Shown piece by piece: positions 45,578 through 54,811 of a DNA stretch of 64,000 bases (within the stretch, counting starts at the first letter, position 1; each line of letters begins with the position of its first letter). The translations under genes and the position numbers were made by a program. The notes beneath the pieces were generated by a model that saw only the letters and a program-made list of their open reading frames with translations, was not told where the DNA came from and did no database searches. Source of the DNA: Psychrobacter pacificensis (lineage in GTDB: Bacteria > Pseudomonadota > Gammaproteobacteria > Pseudomonadales > Moraxellaceae); the NCBI RefSeq assembly GCF_900101915.1, contig NZ_FNAL01000006.1:1-64000 (forward strand). The letters are read 5' to 3'.

Positions 45578-46972
45578 ATGTCCAATATTGTGCTTGCTAT
45601 TACTGGCGGTATCGCCGCTTATAAATCTGCTATATTTGCCCGCTTGTTGATTAAGGCAGGCTTTGATGTGCGCGTCATTATGACGATAGGCGCACAAGCA
45701 TTTATCACACCGCTGACTCTGCAAGCGTTGACGGGTAACGAGGTGCATGTCTCATTACTCGATGAGCAGGCAGAAGCGGGGATGGGGCACATTGAGCTGG
45801 CTAAATGGGCGGACTTAATTGTCATTGCCCCTGCGTCCGCCAATACGCTCGCACGTCTGGCTATGGGAATGGCTGATGATTTGTTGACCACAGTGTGCCT
45901 TGCCACAACCGCACCAGTCATTATCGCTCCTGCCATGAATCAGCAGATGTGGGCGCATCCTGCGGTAAATCTGAATGTACAAACCCTACGTGATATGAAC
46001 TATCAGATTATCCAGCCAGCCAGCGGTGAACAAGCGTGTGGTGACGTGGGCGCAGGGCGGCTGCCTGAGCCTGAGCAGTTGTTAGCTGAGGTACTCTTGT
46101 TCAAAGCAATGAACACGACGCCGCAATTATTAGCAGGCAAAAGAGTGGTCATTACCGCAGGACCTACAGTAGAAGCAATTGATCCTGTGCGCTATTTGTC
46201 CAATCATTCTTCAGGAAAAATGGGCTTTGCGTTGGCACGAGCTTGCGTGGCGGCTGGCGCAGAGGTGATCCTAATCGCTGGTGGTAAAGTGGCATTGCCC
46301 ACGCCACTTAATGTCACACGAATTGATGTGCTGTCTGCCAAAGATATGCTGATCGCTGCCCAGCAATGTGTGGATGGTACGCATAGCGAGCTTCAATTGG
46401 ATCTTGAAGATGAGCATGACCATTCTCATGAGCACGCACATGAACACGCACATGAACATAGTCATTCTCACACCCATGACCATCATGGCGATTGTGGTTG
46501 CGGTGATGAGCATGAACTACCGCAGGCTTATACTGAACACCAATTCGTAAAGGCAGATATCTTTATCGCGACCGCCGCAGTAGCAGATTATCGTACTGAA
46601 GAAGCCGCACCGCAAAAAATTAAAAAGACACAAGATGCTATGAATCTCAGCTTGGTTAAAAACCCTGATATTTTAGCGACGATTTCTCTTGCTCATCCAG
46701 AACTGTTTGTCGTTGGTTTTGCCGCAGAAACACAGGATGTCGAGCGTTATGCGCGTGGTAAGCTAGCTGCAAAAGCGCTAGATATGATTGCCTGTAACGA
46801 TGTCTCACGGGCAGATATTGGTTTTGCTAGTGACGATAATGCCATGCAGGTATTTTTCTCTGAGCGCTATGAGCGTGATGCGATAACGTTAGACAAAGCC
46901 AGCAAAGACAAGATCGCTGAGCAGTTAGCCAGTATTATTGGTGAAACAATCGCTCAATGTCAAAACAGCTAG
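45578..46972 (+). CDS. coaBC: Bifunctional CoaBC with a His-rich insertion
   Basis: A 464-residue protein; the usual size is about 400. It makes 4'-phosphopantetheine for CoA from phosphopantothenate and cysteine. The CoaC half has the FMN site, catalytic His71 (GHIELAKWAD), PAMNQQMW and Cys154 in GEQACGDVGAGR. The CoaB half has ITAGPTVEAIDPVRYLSNHSSGKMG and KIKK near 347-350. Between beta-strands of CoaB, residues about 267-320 are inserted: His alternates with Glu/Ala/Ser/Asp (HDHSHEHAHEHAHEHSHSHTHDHH), followed by GDCGCGDEH. This looks like a metal-binding stretch. Frame and flanking motifs are intact, so the enzyme is probably active. Confidence 0.95.
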   Translation: MSNIVLAITGGIAAYKSAIFARLLIKAGFDVRVIMTIGAQAFITPLTLQALTGNEVHVSLLDEQAEAGMGHIELAKWADLIVIAPASANTLARLAMGMADDLLTTVCLATTAPVIIAPAMNQQMWAHPAVNLNVQTLRDMNYQIIQPASGEQACGDVGAGRLPEPEQLLAEVLLFKAMNTTPQLLAGKRVVITAGPTVEAIDPVRYLSNHSSGKMGFALARACVAAGAEVILIAGGKVALPTPLNVTRIDVLSAKDMLIAAQQCVDGTHSELQLDLEDEHDHSHEHAHEHAHEHSHSHTHDHHGDCGCGDEHELPQAYTEHQFVKADIFIATAAVADYRTEEAAPQKIKKTQDAMNLSLVKNPDILATISLAHPELFVVGFAAETQDVERYARGKLAAKALDMIACNDVSRADIGFASDDNAMQVFFSERYERDAITLDKASKDKIAEQLASIIGETIAQCQNS

Positions 46973-47014
46973 TGGTATAAATATAGGCGCTGAGCCTCAA
47001 ATGGTATAAACAAT

Positions 47015-47797
47015 ATGACTAATATAGCTGGTGACGATAGCACTCAGATGCTAGTGCTGACGCTCATTTTTGCGCTGGCATCGCTGCTACACGGTATTAG
47101 CGGACTTGGTGCGACGCTCGTCACGACTACCGCGCTTGCTAGCATGTACCCATTGCCATATGCCATTGTATTGGTGATTTTCCCCTCGCTAGTGGTTAAT
47201 ATCATGACTTGGCTAGCAGGTGGTGAGCGCAGTGTTTGGCAAAACTTCATTTATTATGGCAGACGCTATTGGCTGTTGGCGCTTACCAGCTTGCTAGGCA
47301 GTATTCTAGGTGCGAAGCTACTGCTATGGGTCGATAGCGCTTATATCCTTTTATTGTTGGCGGCGGTCATTGGTTTTTATGTCACCAGTAGCGTGCTGGG
47401 CAAACAAATCCGCTTAGCAGATACGAAGCCCATGTTGATTGCTGTTGGTTTTGGTGCAGGCGTCATTGGCGGCTCGACCAATGCGATGTCGACCATACTG
47501 ATGATGTATCTGCTCTCTGCCAGTGATGATAAAAACACCATCGCCAAAGTCGGCAACATGTGTTATTTCTTAGGCAAAGTGGCACAAATTATCGTGTTGC
47601 GTGAGCCTATCATGGCATTGAGTAGCGATGAGTGGCAGCTGATTGCCTTGCTCAGTGTGATATCTATTGTTACGCTTTTAGTCGGAATTCGTCTACGTCG
47701 TTATTTGCCACAAGCGCGTTTTCGTCAGCTTATTTTATTGATTCTAGTCGTGCTTGGAATACGCGTGGGCTGGCAAGGCGTGATGGCGTTTTTGTAG
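47015..47797 (+). CDS. TSUP family membrane transporter
   Basis: A 260-residue, eight-helix TauE/SafE-type protein (LLHGISGLGATLVTTTALASMYPLPYAIV; AVGFGAGVIGGSTNAMSTILMMYLLS). It is distinct from the TSUP protein at 38781. It follows coaBC by 42 bases and may be co-transcribed. Substrate unknown. Confidence 0.87.
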   Translation: MTNIAGDDSTQMLVLTLIFALASLLHGISGLGATLVTTTALASMYPLPYAIVLVIFPSLVVNIMTWLAGGERSVWQNFIYYGRRYWLLALTSLLGSILGAKLLLWVDSAYILLLLAAVIGFYVTSSVLGKQIRLADTKPMLIAVGFGAGVIGGSTNAMSTILMMYLLSASDDKNTIAKVGNMCYFLGKVAQIIVLREPIMALSSDEWQLIALLSVISIVTLLVGIRLRRYLPQARFRQLILLILVVLGIRVGWQGVMAFL

Positions 47798-47936
47798 TAT
47801 GGTCAGTAATAAACAGAATCAAACCATCAACTATTACAGGCTACTGGTATAAATCTTGCTTACGTGCTGCTATCGTTCGATGCGGCACAAACAACCTCCC
47901 AGTAGCACTGACTCGGTTTAAAGTAAGTTGACTATA
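47798..47936. mobile_element. Diverged MITE-like palindromic repeat
   Basis: A 139-bp element related to 23673-23818. Its ends are TATGGTCAGTAATAAACAGA and, from the other side, TATAGTCAACTTACTTTAAA. The interior shares ACTGGT-TAAAT-TTGC-T-CGTGCTG and CGATGC-GC with the other copy, with CCCAGTAGCACTG closing the palindrome. It begins within the stop codon of the TSUP gene. Confidence 0.65.
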
Positions 47937-47952
47937 GGGAGTGTTTTTCAGG

Positions 47953-48159
47953 TTAACGATTGAATAAATTTAACACGATGGTCGCGATAACACTGATAAC
48001 TACCATAGTGACCACTGGAAAATAAACCCGTGTATTGCCTGAGGTGTGTTTGATATCGCCTGGCAGATTGCCGAACCACGAAAAGGCATTGGGAAAAACC
48101 AGCCAAATGACCCCGACAACCACTAACACGATGCCAATTACAATCAGTATTTTTGCCAT
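47953..48159 (-). CDS. DUF2905 family small membrane protein
   Basis: A 68-residue protein with two helices (residues 3-22 and 45-65) around a conserved centre, WLGNLPGDI-like (here FSWFGNLPGDIKHTSGNTRVYFP). That centre is the signature of DUF2905. Function unknown. Confidence 0.88.
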   Translation of the reverse strand: MAKILIVIGIVLVVVGVIWLVFPNAFSWFGNLPGDIKHTSGNTRVYFPVVTMVVISVIATIVLNLFNR

Positions 48160-48215
48160 ATAAGCCTCGCTAATCTTATTTTACTCTTTTGTCTCCACCA
48201 TACATGCGCTGAACC

Positions 48216-49133
48216 TTAACCAGCTATTTCACCAAAATACAGCTGCTGTGCCACTCGAAAGGTATTGCAGTGCGCCTCGACCACATCTTCAATATTTTCA
48301 GAATAACCCCCACCCATGACGATAGCAACTGGAATGCTAGCGGCTTTTGCTTGCTCAAGCACATATTCATCACGAGCTTTGCAGCCTGCTTGCGTTAAGC
48401 CAAGTTTACCCAGTTTATCGGTCGCCAGTACATCAACTGCAGACTGATAAAAAATCATATCTGGTGCAACTTCAGTAATCAAGCATGGTAGGGTGTCTTT
48501 TAATAACCTAAGATAGGTCGCATCGTCTGTATTATTATCGAGCTCAATGTCTAGGTCAGAGACTTGTTTGCGAAACGGGTAGTTCTTAGCGCCATGCATG
48601 CTAAAGACAAAAACGCGTGGCTCATCCGCCATGATGCTGGCATTGCCATTGCCTTGATGGACATCCAAATCCACAATCAAAATTTTCTTCGCTTGTCCGC
48701 GATTTAATAATAAATTGCTGGCGATACAGACATCGTTAAACACACAAAACCCCTCGCCATGATCGGCAAATGCATGATGGGTGCCGCCCGCGACATTCAT
48801 CGCCACACCGTATTGCTGAGCATATAGCGCGCACTCATAAGTTGCATGGGCGATATAGCGACCGCGCTCCACCAACTGCGGTGTCATCTCAAACCCAATT
48901 GCTCGTGCCGCCTTTCGCGGTAACGTTTGGGTTTTGAGCTGATACCAGTACTCTGCTGTATGAGTGGTCAAAATCTCCTCTTCGCTTAAGCAGGCAGGGG
49001 CAAAGAAGTTATCTTGACTGACCGTGCCCTCACTCAATAAGCGCTCCGGAATCAAGATGTATTTTTGCATGGGGAAGCGGTGCTTTTCGGGCACAGAGTA
49101 GCGAAAGACGTCAGAGTAGGCAATTTTTAGCAT
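48216..49133 (-). CDS. Histone deacetylase-like amidohydrolase
   Basis: A 305-residue arginase/deacetylase-fold enzyme. The catalytic His pair is in AGGTHHAFADHGEGFCVFND and the zinc-binding Asp-x-His in IVDLDVHQGNGNA. Bacterial members act on acetylated polyamines or other small amides, or deacetylate proteins; the substrate is not shown. A 109-base gap separates it from the upstream YbjN-like gene. Confidence 0.93.
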   Translation of the reverse strand: MLKIAYSDVFRYSVPEKHRFPMQKYILIPERLLSEGTVSQDNFFAPACLSEEEILTTHTAEYWYQLKTQTLPRKAARAIGFEMTPQLVERGRYIAHATYECALYAQQYGVAMNVAGGTHHAFADHGEGFCVFNDVCIASNLLLNRGQAKKILIVDLDVHQGNGNASIMADEPRVFVFSMHGAKNYPFRKQVSDLDIELDNNTDDATYLRLLKDTLPCLITEVAPDMIFYQSAVDVLATDKLGKLGLTQAGCKARDEYVLEQAKAASIPVAIVMGGGYSENIEDVVEAHCNTFRVAQQLYFGEIAG

Positions 49134-49242
49134 AAGAATTCTAGCTTAATATTGATGGTTTTTTGGATATGCAAATAGATAGATGAGCGACCGCTAAGTG
49201 CAGCCTCATTGCGTAAACTATATGAGTGAATAAACTGACGCA

Positions 49243-50016
49243 TTACTGAACAAACTGCGTCGGTAAAAAGAATGTGCGTGCATCTGATTGCTGGCGCAGC
49301 TCTGTCAGTAATGTCTGCATATCTTCAGCAGGGTTCTGATTATTAATCAAGTCGCCAAATAGCTCGCTTGCAACCGTGGCCATCGCAACGACGCTTTGTA
49401 GTGAGTGCTCAATGATCTCAGTATCGATACCAACCGCTTCGACATCGATCGCATTTTTGTAGCGTATTTCTCCATCATTGACATCCATCTCTAGGTTGCC
49501 AATCAGCATGTCATAGTTAATTTGAGTGATGAGTAGTAGGGCAGCGCTCTGATGACTCTCTGGTATCAAAAATGGCAAAATGCCATAGATTGCTAACAGT
49601 TTATTTTTTTCCTGAACACGAAACAGGTAACCACAGTCTATTTTTTTATGACGCATTCTTAGGGATAAATGATGCGATTGCTGGCTGTCGCCGGTTTTGG
49701 GGCGATAGTGCGTATAGTGCCATTGCTTATCATTGAAGTATTGCTTTAGACAGTCAACAATGGGCGTGTCACTATGATTTTGTGTCTCTGAACTTGGGTT
49801 GTCAGTTTTGAGGTGAGACGCATTTGCTTGCGCTTTCTCGTTGCTTTGAATAGTATCATCTTTGGGTGCAGTTTTAGAGGCAGTATTATCAATATCGCTG
49901 TCAGCAAGTGATGACTGTACTGGCTCGCTTATACCATCGATTACTGGCTGCGGGGCAGAAGCCGTCAATAATCGTTTGATTTTTTGCCATAAGCTGAGTT
50001 TATTGGGTTGACTCAT
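49243..50016 (-). CDS. YbjN domain protein
   Basis: A 257-residue protein. Residues 1-90 are a low-complexity Ser/Asp/Asn/Thr-rich linker with basic patches. The C-terminal 165 residues (DCLKQYFNDKQWHYTHY, HHLSLRMRHKKIDCGYLFRVQEKNKLLAIYG, LITQINYDMLIGNLEMDVNDGEIRYKNAIDV) show the YbjN/T3SS-chaperone-like fold. YbjN is a poorly understood stress and motility modifier. It lies 30 bases after the next upstream gene, so they form an operon. Confidence 0.8.
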   Translation of the reverse strand: MSQPNKLSLWQKIKRLLTASAPQPVIDGISEPVQSSLADSDIDNTASKTAPKDDTIQSNEKAQANASHLKTDNPSSETQNHSDTPIVDCLKQYFNDKQWHYTHYRPKTGDSQQSHHLSLRMRHKKIDCGYLFRVQEKNKLLAIYGILPFLIPESHQSAALLLITQINYDMLIGNLEMDVNDGEIRYKNAIDVEAVGIDTEIIEHSLQSVVAMATVASELFGDLINNQNPAEDMQTLLTELRQQSDARTFFLPTQFVQ

Positions 50017-50046
50017 AATAGTATGCTAACAAATAAAAGTTATAAA

Positions 50047-51156
50047 TTAATCGTGATTGAGAGCCAAACCTTCTTTAATAGTAGGCTGTGCATAGAATGC
50101 TTCTAGCATGTCACGAATATGAGCCGTTAACCAAGGCGTTTCAATGGCGTCGTATACGATAGGTAATAGAGCGCTGCTACATTGCGCCATAGCCTCTTCA
50201 TTGATATGCAAACTCGCCGCAATGGTCGCTATCGTGTCGGATTGATGATTGGCATACCAAGTATCAATACTCGCTGATACCAAACTGTGTAGATAGGGTG
50301 ACAGTCGCAGGCGGTTGTAGCTTTGCTGGATACCCGCTTCGATATGGTCGATACTGCTGTTATTAGGCTCATCGCTTAAGTAAGTTTGTAGCTCACTGAT
50401 TGGTTGGTCTTTGATACGATCCCAGCCCATGACCATCAGACGCGCCACTTCTTGATTTGACAAATGCGCTTGTGCATTGGCTTCAGCTTTGCGCGTCAAG
50501 TCTTTGATATTGCGATGCAAGTACGTTTGTAGTTTTTCATCGAGGTTTCTATTGGTCGCTTTCTCAAACGAGCTGCGCCCAAGCTTCATCAGTTTACCAA
50601 CACCGCCCGCTTTATCAAGCGTGGTCTCCATAAAATCATTGATAGCGTGATAGAGCGTTTGGGTCAATAGATCCGCAAAGGTTTCGTTACCCACCAGCGT
50701 ATGAATGAGGACGTTACGCTGCTGCTCATGGCTACCAATATAGTTAGCAAGGGTCTGAATTTGGGTGTCATCGACCAGCTCAGACAAAGGCACGTTGTCA
50801 TTGACTGGATGATAGATAATGGTATGCAAAATGTCACGAATATCTTTGCGCATTACATCAGTCATTGGCTGATTTAACAGCCAGTCTTTCATTAAATGCT
50901 GTAAATGGTCACAGGTGATGTAGTTGCTTAAGGGCTGAGCACCAAACCAGCGCCAAGCTTCCATCGATAAAGGCTCGGCCTGCTTGTGCAACCACTGCTG
51001 CATAAAATCAACTTGCGCGTCAATCAAGCTGTCTATCGTCAAGCGGCTGGTTAATGGTGCTTTTGACAAGTTGGTGTCTACATTGACACTGTTAGTCTCC
51101 GCATCTGGCATTTGATTTTGGCTATCTTGTGAAGTCTGCATAGGTTTTGAAGTCAT
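50047..51156 (-). CDS. Unknown all-helical protein
   Basis: A 369-residue soluble protein. The first 40 residues are polar; the rest looks entirely alpha-helical with repeated hydrophobic patterns (DFMQQWLHKQAEPLSMEAWRWFGAQPLSNY, FADLLTQTLYHAINDFMETTLDKAGGVGKLMKLGRSSFEKATNRNLDEKLQTYLHRNI). I do not recognise it. It sits upstream of and close to the YbjN-like gene and divergent from ccmA. Confidence 0.75.
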   Translation of the reverse strand: MTSKPMQTSQDSQNQMPDAETNSVNVDTNLSKAPLTSRLTIDSLIDAQVDFMQQWLHKQAEPLSMEAWRWFGAQPLSNYITCDHLQHLMKDWLLNQPMTDVMRKDIRDILHTIIYHPVNDNVPLSELVDDTQIQTLANYIGSHEQQRNVLIHTLVGNETFADLLTQTLYHAINDFMETTLDKAGGVGKLMKLGRSSFEKATNRNLDEKLQTYLHRNIKDLTRKAEANAQAHLSNQEVARLMVMGWDRIKDQPISELQTYLSDEPNNSSIDHIEAGIQQSYNRLRLSPYLHSLVSASIDTWYANHQSDTIATIAASLHINEEAMAQCSSALLPIVYDAIETPWLTAHIRDMLEAFYAQPTIKEGLALNHD

Positions 51157-51318
51157 ATTTTGAGGTCGTATTTTTTTGAGTTCGTACTTTTTGAAGTAAG
51201 AGTAATCGACAATTTGTTATACTGTGTGTTTGTGGTGAGCATAGGGTATTATGCCACGAACATTACCTTTGTTTGTGATGAATATTGACTGCTGCTTGAT
51301 AAATAACCAGAGGTTTTG

Positions 51319-51948
51319 ATGACGGTTTTGGGTACGCCTGTACTAACGCTTGATGAGATGACGGTTCAGCGCGGCGAGACACCGCTCTGTGAAGGGGTGA
51401 CGCTGCACTTGTCAGCGGGTAGTATTTGTCATCTGATTGGCGCAAATGGAACTGGAAAAACCACGTTGCTTATGCAGCTGGCAGGATTATTACCGGTTTT
51501 AACAGGTGAGATTTCTTATCAAGGTCTATCAGGTCTACCTATTCAACCGTTATATGTTTCGCACCAGCTTGGTATTCATCCAAATCTAACCGTAGCACAA
51601 AACCTGACATTTTTATTAAACTTATATGGCATCACGCCTAGCGCTACTGATATTGACGATGCACTCACTTGGGTTGGGCTACAAGGGTTTGAAACGATCA
51701 GCTCGAGTCATCTATCCGCTGGTCAGACACGGCGCATCACGCTGGCAAGATTGTATTTATTGACGCCAGCTATCACACCGCTGTGGTTACTTGATGAGCC
51801 GTTTACCGCGCTAGATGTCGATATGGTGGCACGTATGGAAGCACGGTTATGCGACTTTGCGCAGGCTGGCGGCTCGATACTCATGACCAGTCATCAGGCA
51901 GTAGGTGTCGCCAATCAAATGCTCGATTTGTCAGATTACATGGTCTAA
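51319..51948 (+). CDS. ccmA: Haem exporter ATPase CcmA
   Basis: A 209-residue ABC ATPase of the cytochrome c maturation system. Walker A is GANGTGKTT, the signature LSAGQTRR and Walker B LWLLDEPFTALD. It pairs with CcmB (next gene) and drives release of holo-CcmE. The ATG at 51319 is chosen, with AGAGG upstream; a TTG precedes it in frame. Confidence 0.94.
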   Translation: MTVLGTPVLTLDEMTVQRGETPLCEGVTLHLSAGSICHLIGANGTGKTTLLMQLAGLLPVLTGEISYQGLSGLPIQPLYVSHQLGIHPNLTVAQNLTFLLNLYGITPSATDIDDALTWVGLQGFETISSSHLSAGQTRRITLARLYLLTPAITPLWLLDEPFTALDVDMVARMEARLCDFAQAGGSILMTSHQAVGVANQMLDLSDYMV

Positions 51949-51993
51949 ATGTGACTGCTATCAGTACCATCAGTATCGGTAAAAGGATAAATA

Positions 51994-52740
51994 ATGACAG
52001 ACAGTCCAATGCAAGTGAGCACAACCATAACCGCGAATAAAAAATCAAATGTTATTGTCACAACGCCGCGCAGTATTGGGTTTATGCAGTTGTGGCGCCG
52101 TGAATGGCAAGTCAAGCAGCAAGGAGCGGTACAATGGTTGTACCCATTGGTACTGTTTTTAGTGATTATCACCTTGTTTCCACTAGCGGTCGGTAGTGAG
52201 CCTGCGCTTTTGCAGCGTCTTGGCGTATCAGCCGTGTGGATTGCTGCATTGCTGTCCTTGGTGATGGGTGTTGATGGCTTGTTCAAGCCTGCGCTTGATA
52301 ATGGTACGCTTGCGCAATTGGTCGTCGCCAACGCATCACTACCGTTATGGGTATTGATTAGACTGGTCATTCATTGGATTTTTAGCAGTGGTATTGTGGC
52401 ATTGCTTAGTCTGCTTGCTGTGCCGCTATTTCAGCTGAGTTGGTTTGAAGCGTGGATATTGATGGCGTCTATCGTGACAGGCAGTCCGATGCTTTTGATG
52501 CTATCCGCAGTCGCCAGTAGTTTAACGCTGTCATTGAAGAATGGCGCGGTGCTAGTGCCTTTAATTGCTTTGCCGATGCAGCTGCCTGTATTAATTTTTG
52601 CTACAGGCGCGGTTGATTTATTTGCGACTGGTTTAAATGGTTTACCCATCTTGGCGCTATTGCTGGCAGGAAGTATTATATCCGTCCTAGTGATGCCATG
52701 GGTCATTGCGCTGACCCTAAAAATGTCATGGCTCAATTGA
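51994..52740 (+). CDS. ccmB: Haem exporter permease CcmB
   Basis: A 248-residue, six-helix membrane protein. FMQLWRREWQVKQQGAVQWLYPLVLFLVIITLFPLAVG and GSPMLLMLSAVASSLTLSLKNGAVLVPLIALPMQLPVLIFATGAV match CcmB. It has a polar N-terminal extension of about 30 residues. GGATAAATA precedes the ATG. Confidence 0.94.
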   Translation: MTDSPMQVSTTITANKKSNVIVTTPRSIGFMQLWRREWQVKQQGAVQWLYPLVLFLVIITLFPLAVGSEPALLQRLGVSAVWIAALLSLVMGVDGLFKPALDNGTLAQLVVANASLPLWVLIRLVIHWIFSSGIVALLSLLAVPLFQLSWFEAWILMASIVTGSPMLLMLSAVASSLTLSLKNGAVLVPLIALPMQLPVLIFATGAVDLFATGLNGLPILALLLAGSIISVLVMPWVIALTLKMSWLN

Positions 52741-52937
52741 TCAATACATTTGCCAGATATTAAAAAACCCAGTCGTCTAAATCCAGTTATCTAAACGCCA
52801 TGTATTAACATCGTGTTGAAAACGGGCAATTTTGCTATAATAGTCAATTGAATACGTAAATAGCTCTTTGTAGATTCTATCCAGTGTTTAACGCCAGCAG
52901 GTGAGCTGATAGTGTGCTTTTGTAGGCCACATCGGTC

Positions 52938-53759
52938 ATGACCAGTAAGCTGTGTAATAGGTTTATTCCCATGCCCAACCTGAATAACGTCTCGTCTCCT
53001 AGCCTATGGCAGCGCATTTGGCAGGGCTTCTTGACCACCGTAGGCACCAAGCAGTTCTTTCAGATTTTTAGTCCTTGGGTCAAGTGGCTCGCGATATTAG
53101 CCAGTATATGTTTGCTCATTGGAAGTATTTGGGGGCTTGCTTTTGCACCGCCTGATTATTTGCAGGGCAATAGCTACCGTATTATTTTTATCCATGTTCC
53201 AGCAGCCAGTCTTGCTATCTCTATCTATTTCTCCCTTGCCGTCTTGGGGGTGATTTATTTGGTGTGGAAGATTAAGACAGCCAGTCTGGTCGCGCAGGCA
53301 CTTGCTCCGATGGGGTTTTTGCTTTGTGTGATCAGTTTGCTCACAGGGTCTATTTGGGCCAAGCCAACATGGGGGACCTACTGGGTATGGGATGCGCGTC
53401 TTACTTCAATGCTGATATTAGCGTTTCTGTATGCAGGGGTGATGGCGCTGTTTGCTGCTTTTGAGCACACGGCCAATCGTGGCAAAGCGGCTGCTATTTT
53501 ATCTATTGTTGGTGCGGTGAATCTACCGATTATCAAGTACTCCGTAGAATGGTGGAATACCTTACATCAAGGGGCCACTTTTAGTCTGACCGAAGCACCG
53601 AAGATGTCAGCTGACATGTGGATGCCACTGTTGCTCATGATTATCGGTAGTTATTTGTTGGTTGCGACCATGGCGATTTATCGTACCAATACGCTGATCT
53701 TACATCGTGACCAAGGCAAAGCGTGGGTCAAAGAATACATTCGTGCTCAACACAAATAA
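52938..53759 (+). CDS. ccmC: Haem transporter CcmC
   Basis: A 273-residue, six-helix protein that loads haem onto CcmE. The tryptophan-rich WWD segment reads WAKPTWGTYWVWDARLTS, flanked by conserved His (FIHVPAA, EWWNTLHQGA). An ATG at 52971 is a possible alternative start. The 197-base gap after ccmB is longer than in most ccm operons. Confidence 0.95.
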   Translation: MTSKLCNRFIPMPNLNNVSSPSLWQRIWQGFLTTVGTKQFFQIFSPWVKWLAILASICLLIGSIWGLAFAPPDYLQGNSYRIIFIHVPAASLAISIYFSLAVLGVIYLVWKIKTASLVAQALAPMGFLLCVISLLTGSIWAKPTWGTYWVWDARLTSMLILAFLYAGVMALFAAFEHTANRGKAAAILSIVGAVNLPIIKYSVEWWNTLHQGATFSLTEAPKMSADMWMPLLLMIIGSYLLVATMAIYRTNTLILHRDQGKAWVKEYIRAQHK

Positions 53760-53775
53760 CGGCTAGGAACCTACT

Positions 53776-53997
53776 ATGCAGCCTTACTTTTATAGCATAT
53801 CTGAGTTTGTCGCCATGGGTAAGCATGGGGTCTTTGTATGGTCATGTTGGGCGATTACCATCGGTGTGATGCTGGCCTTTATTATTTATAGTCGCAGACA
53901 AAGACAAGCGCTTATCAAGCAGCTGACGATTCAACAAGCGCGTCAGGCACAGCGCACGACCAAAAAATCCACACCGATCACCAAGCAATCTGACTGA
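53776..53997 (+). CDS. ccmD: CcmD, small cytochrome c maturation protein
   Basis: A 73-residue protein with one transmembrane helix (VWSCWAITIGVMLAFIIYS) and a basic cytoplasmic tail, opening YSISEFVAMGKHGVFVW as is typical of CcmD. It starts 16 bases after ccmC. Confidence 0.88.
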   Translation: MQPYFYSISEFVAMGKHGVFVWSCWAITIGVMLAFIIYSRRQRQALIKQLTIQQARQAQRTTKKSTPITKQSD

Positions 53998-54228
53998 GAA
54001 AATATATGAATATCAGGGTTTTAGCGTAAGAAACTATATGCTTTTATTGACAAAAATATGACCTCGCGAGTAGCTATAGGGCTTATTGATTTGTCCGAAA
54101 AATGCTATCATATAGCTATTATATCGGGAGGGCTGGTTGACTTATAGATCTCGCCATTTTCCCTCAAATATTGTCTATTTGATAATTTTATCGTTTATAA
54201 AGTAGCGACTCATCAATGAGGTAGTGGT

Positions 54229-54729
54229 ATGAATGCAGTTCGTCGGAAAAAGCTGATGTGGGTGATGTTTACGCTGGCAGGTGCAGCTGTAGCAGTCATA
54301 TTGGTTATTTATGCTATCGGGCAGCAAACCGACTATTATTTTGATGCGACCGCTATCGCTCAAGGTGAGGCGCCTCAAGACAAGCGTATTCGTGCTGGTG
54401 GTATGGTGGTTGCAGGTAGTGTGCAGCGTGCAGCAGACAATCCATTGAATGTTGAGTTTGCGATTACTGACTTTCAATCAACCGTACCTGTGACTTATCA
54501 AGGTATTTTGCCAGACTTATTTGCCGAAAACTCAGGTGTGGTAGCCACCGGTAAAATGCAAGGCGATACCTTTGTCGCTGGTGAAGTATTGGCAAAGCAT
54601 GACGAAAACTATATGCCACCAGAAGTCGCTAAATCCATGAAAGAAAACAATCGTAGCGGGGCAGTGCCTTCTTCTGAACAATATAATCCTGCCGAAAGAA
54701 TCCATGAAACGGAAACGTTACAACAGTAA
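54229..54729 (+). CDS. ccmE: CcmE haem chaperone
   Basis: A 166-residue periplasmic OB-fold protein anchored by one N-terminal helix. The covalent haem-binding His is in [14 protein letters not shown]. It receives haem from CcmC and passes it to the CcmFH ligase, which is not in this window. A 231-base gap separates it from ccmD. A terminator follows. Confidence 0.94.
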   Translation: MNAVRRKKLMWVMFTLAGAAVAVILVIYAIGQQTDYYFDATAIAQGEAPQDKRIRAGGMVVAGSVQRAADNPLNVEFAITDFQSTVPVTYQGILPDLFAENSGVVATGKMQGDTFVAGEVLAKHDENYMPPEVAKSMKENNRSGAVPSSEQYNPAERIHETETLQQ

Positions 54730-54754
54730 TTATCATAAGTATCAACCATATATA

Positions 54755-54787
54755 AAAAAGGCCACCGATTATCGGTGGCCTTTTTTT
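54755..54787. terminator. Bidirectional terminator after ccmE
   Basis: AAAAAAGGCCACCGAT paired with ATCGGTGGCCTTTTTT, ending in seven T. Confidence 0.92.
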
Positions 54788-54811
54788 GAGCTGAGACTAT
54801 TCAATCAATGA

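Noticed and set aside
46271..46513. 80-codon Met-rich minus-strand frame
   Set aside because: It is the antisense of the His-rich coaBC insertion (CAT/ATG repeats), which explains its composition.
46398..46520. His-repeat DNA in coaBC considered as a sequencing artefact or frameshift
   Set aside because: The frame is unbroken on both sides and the flanking CoaB motifs are intact.
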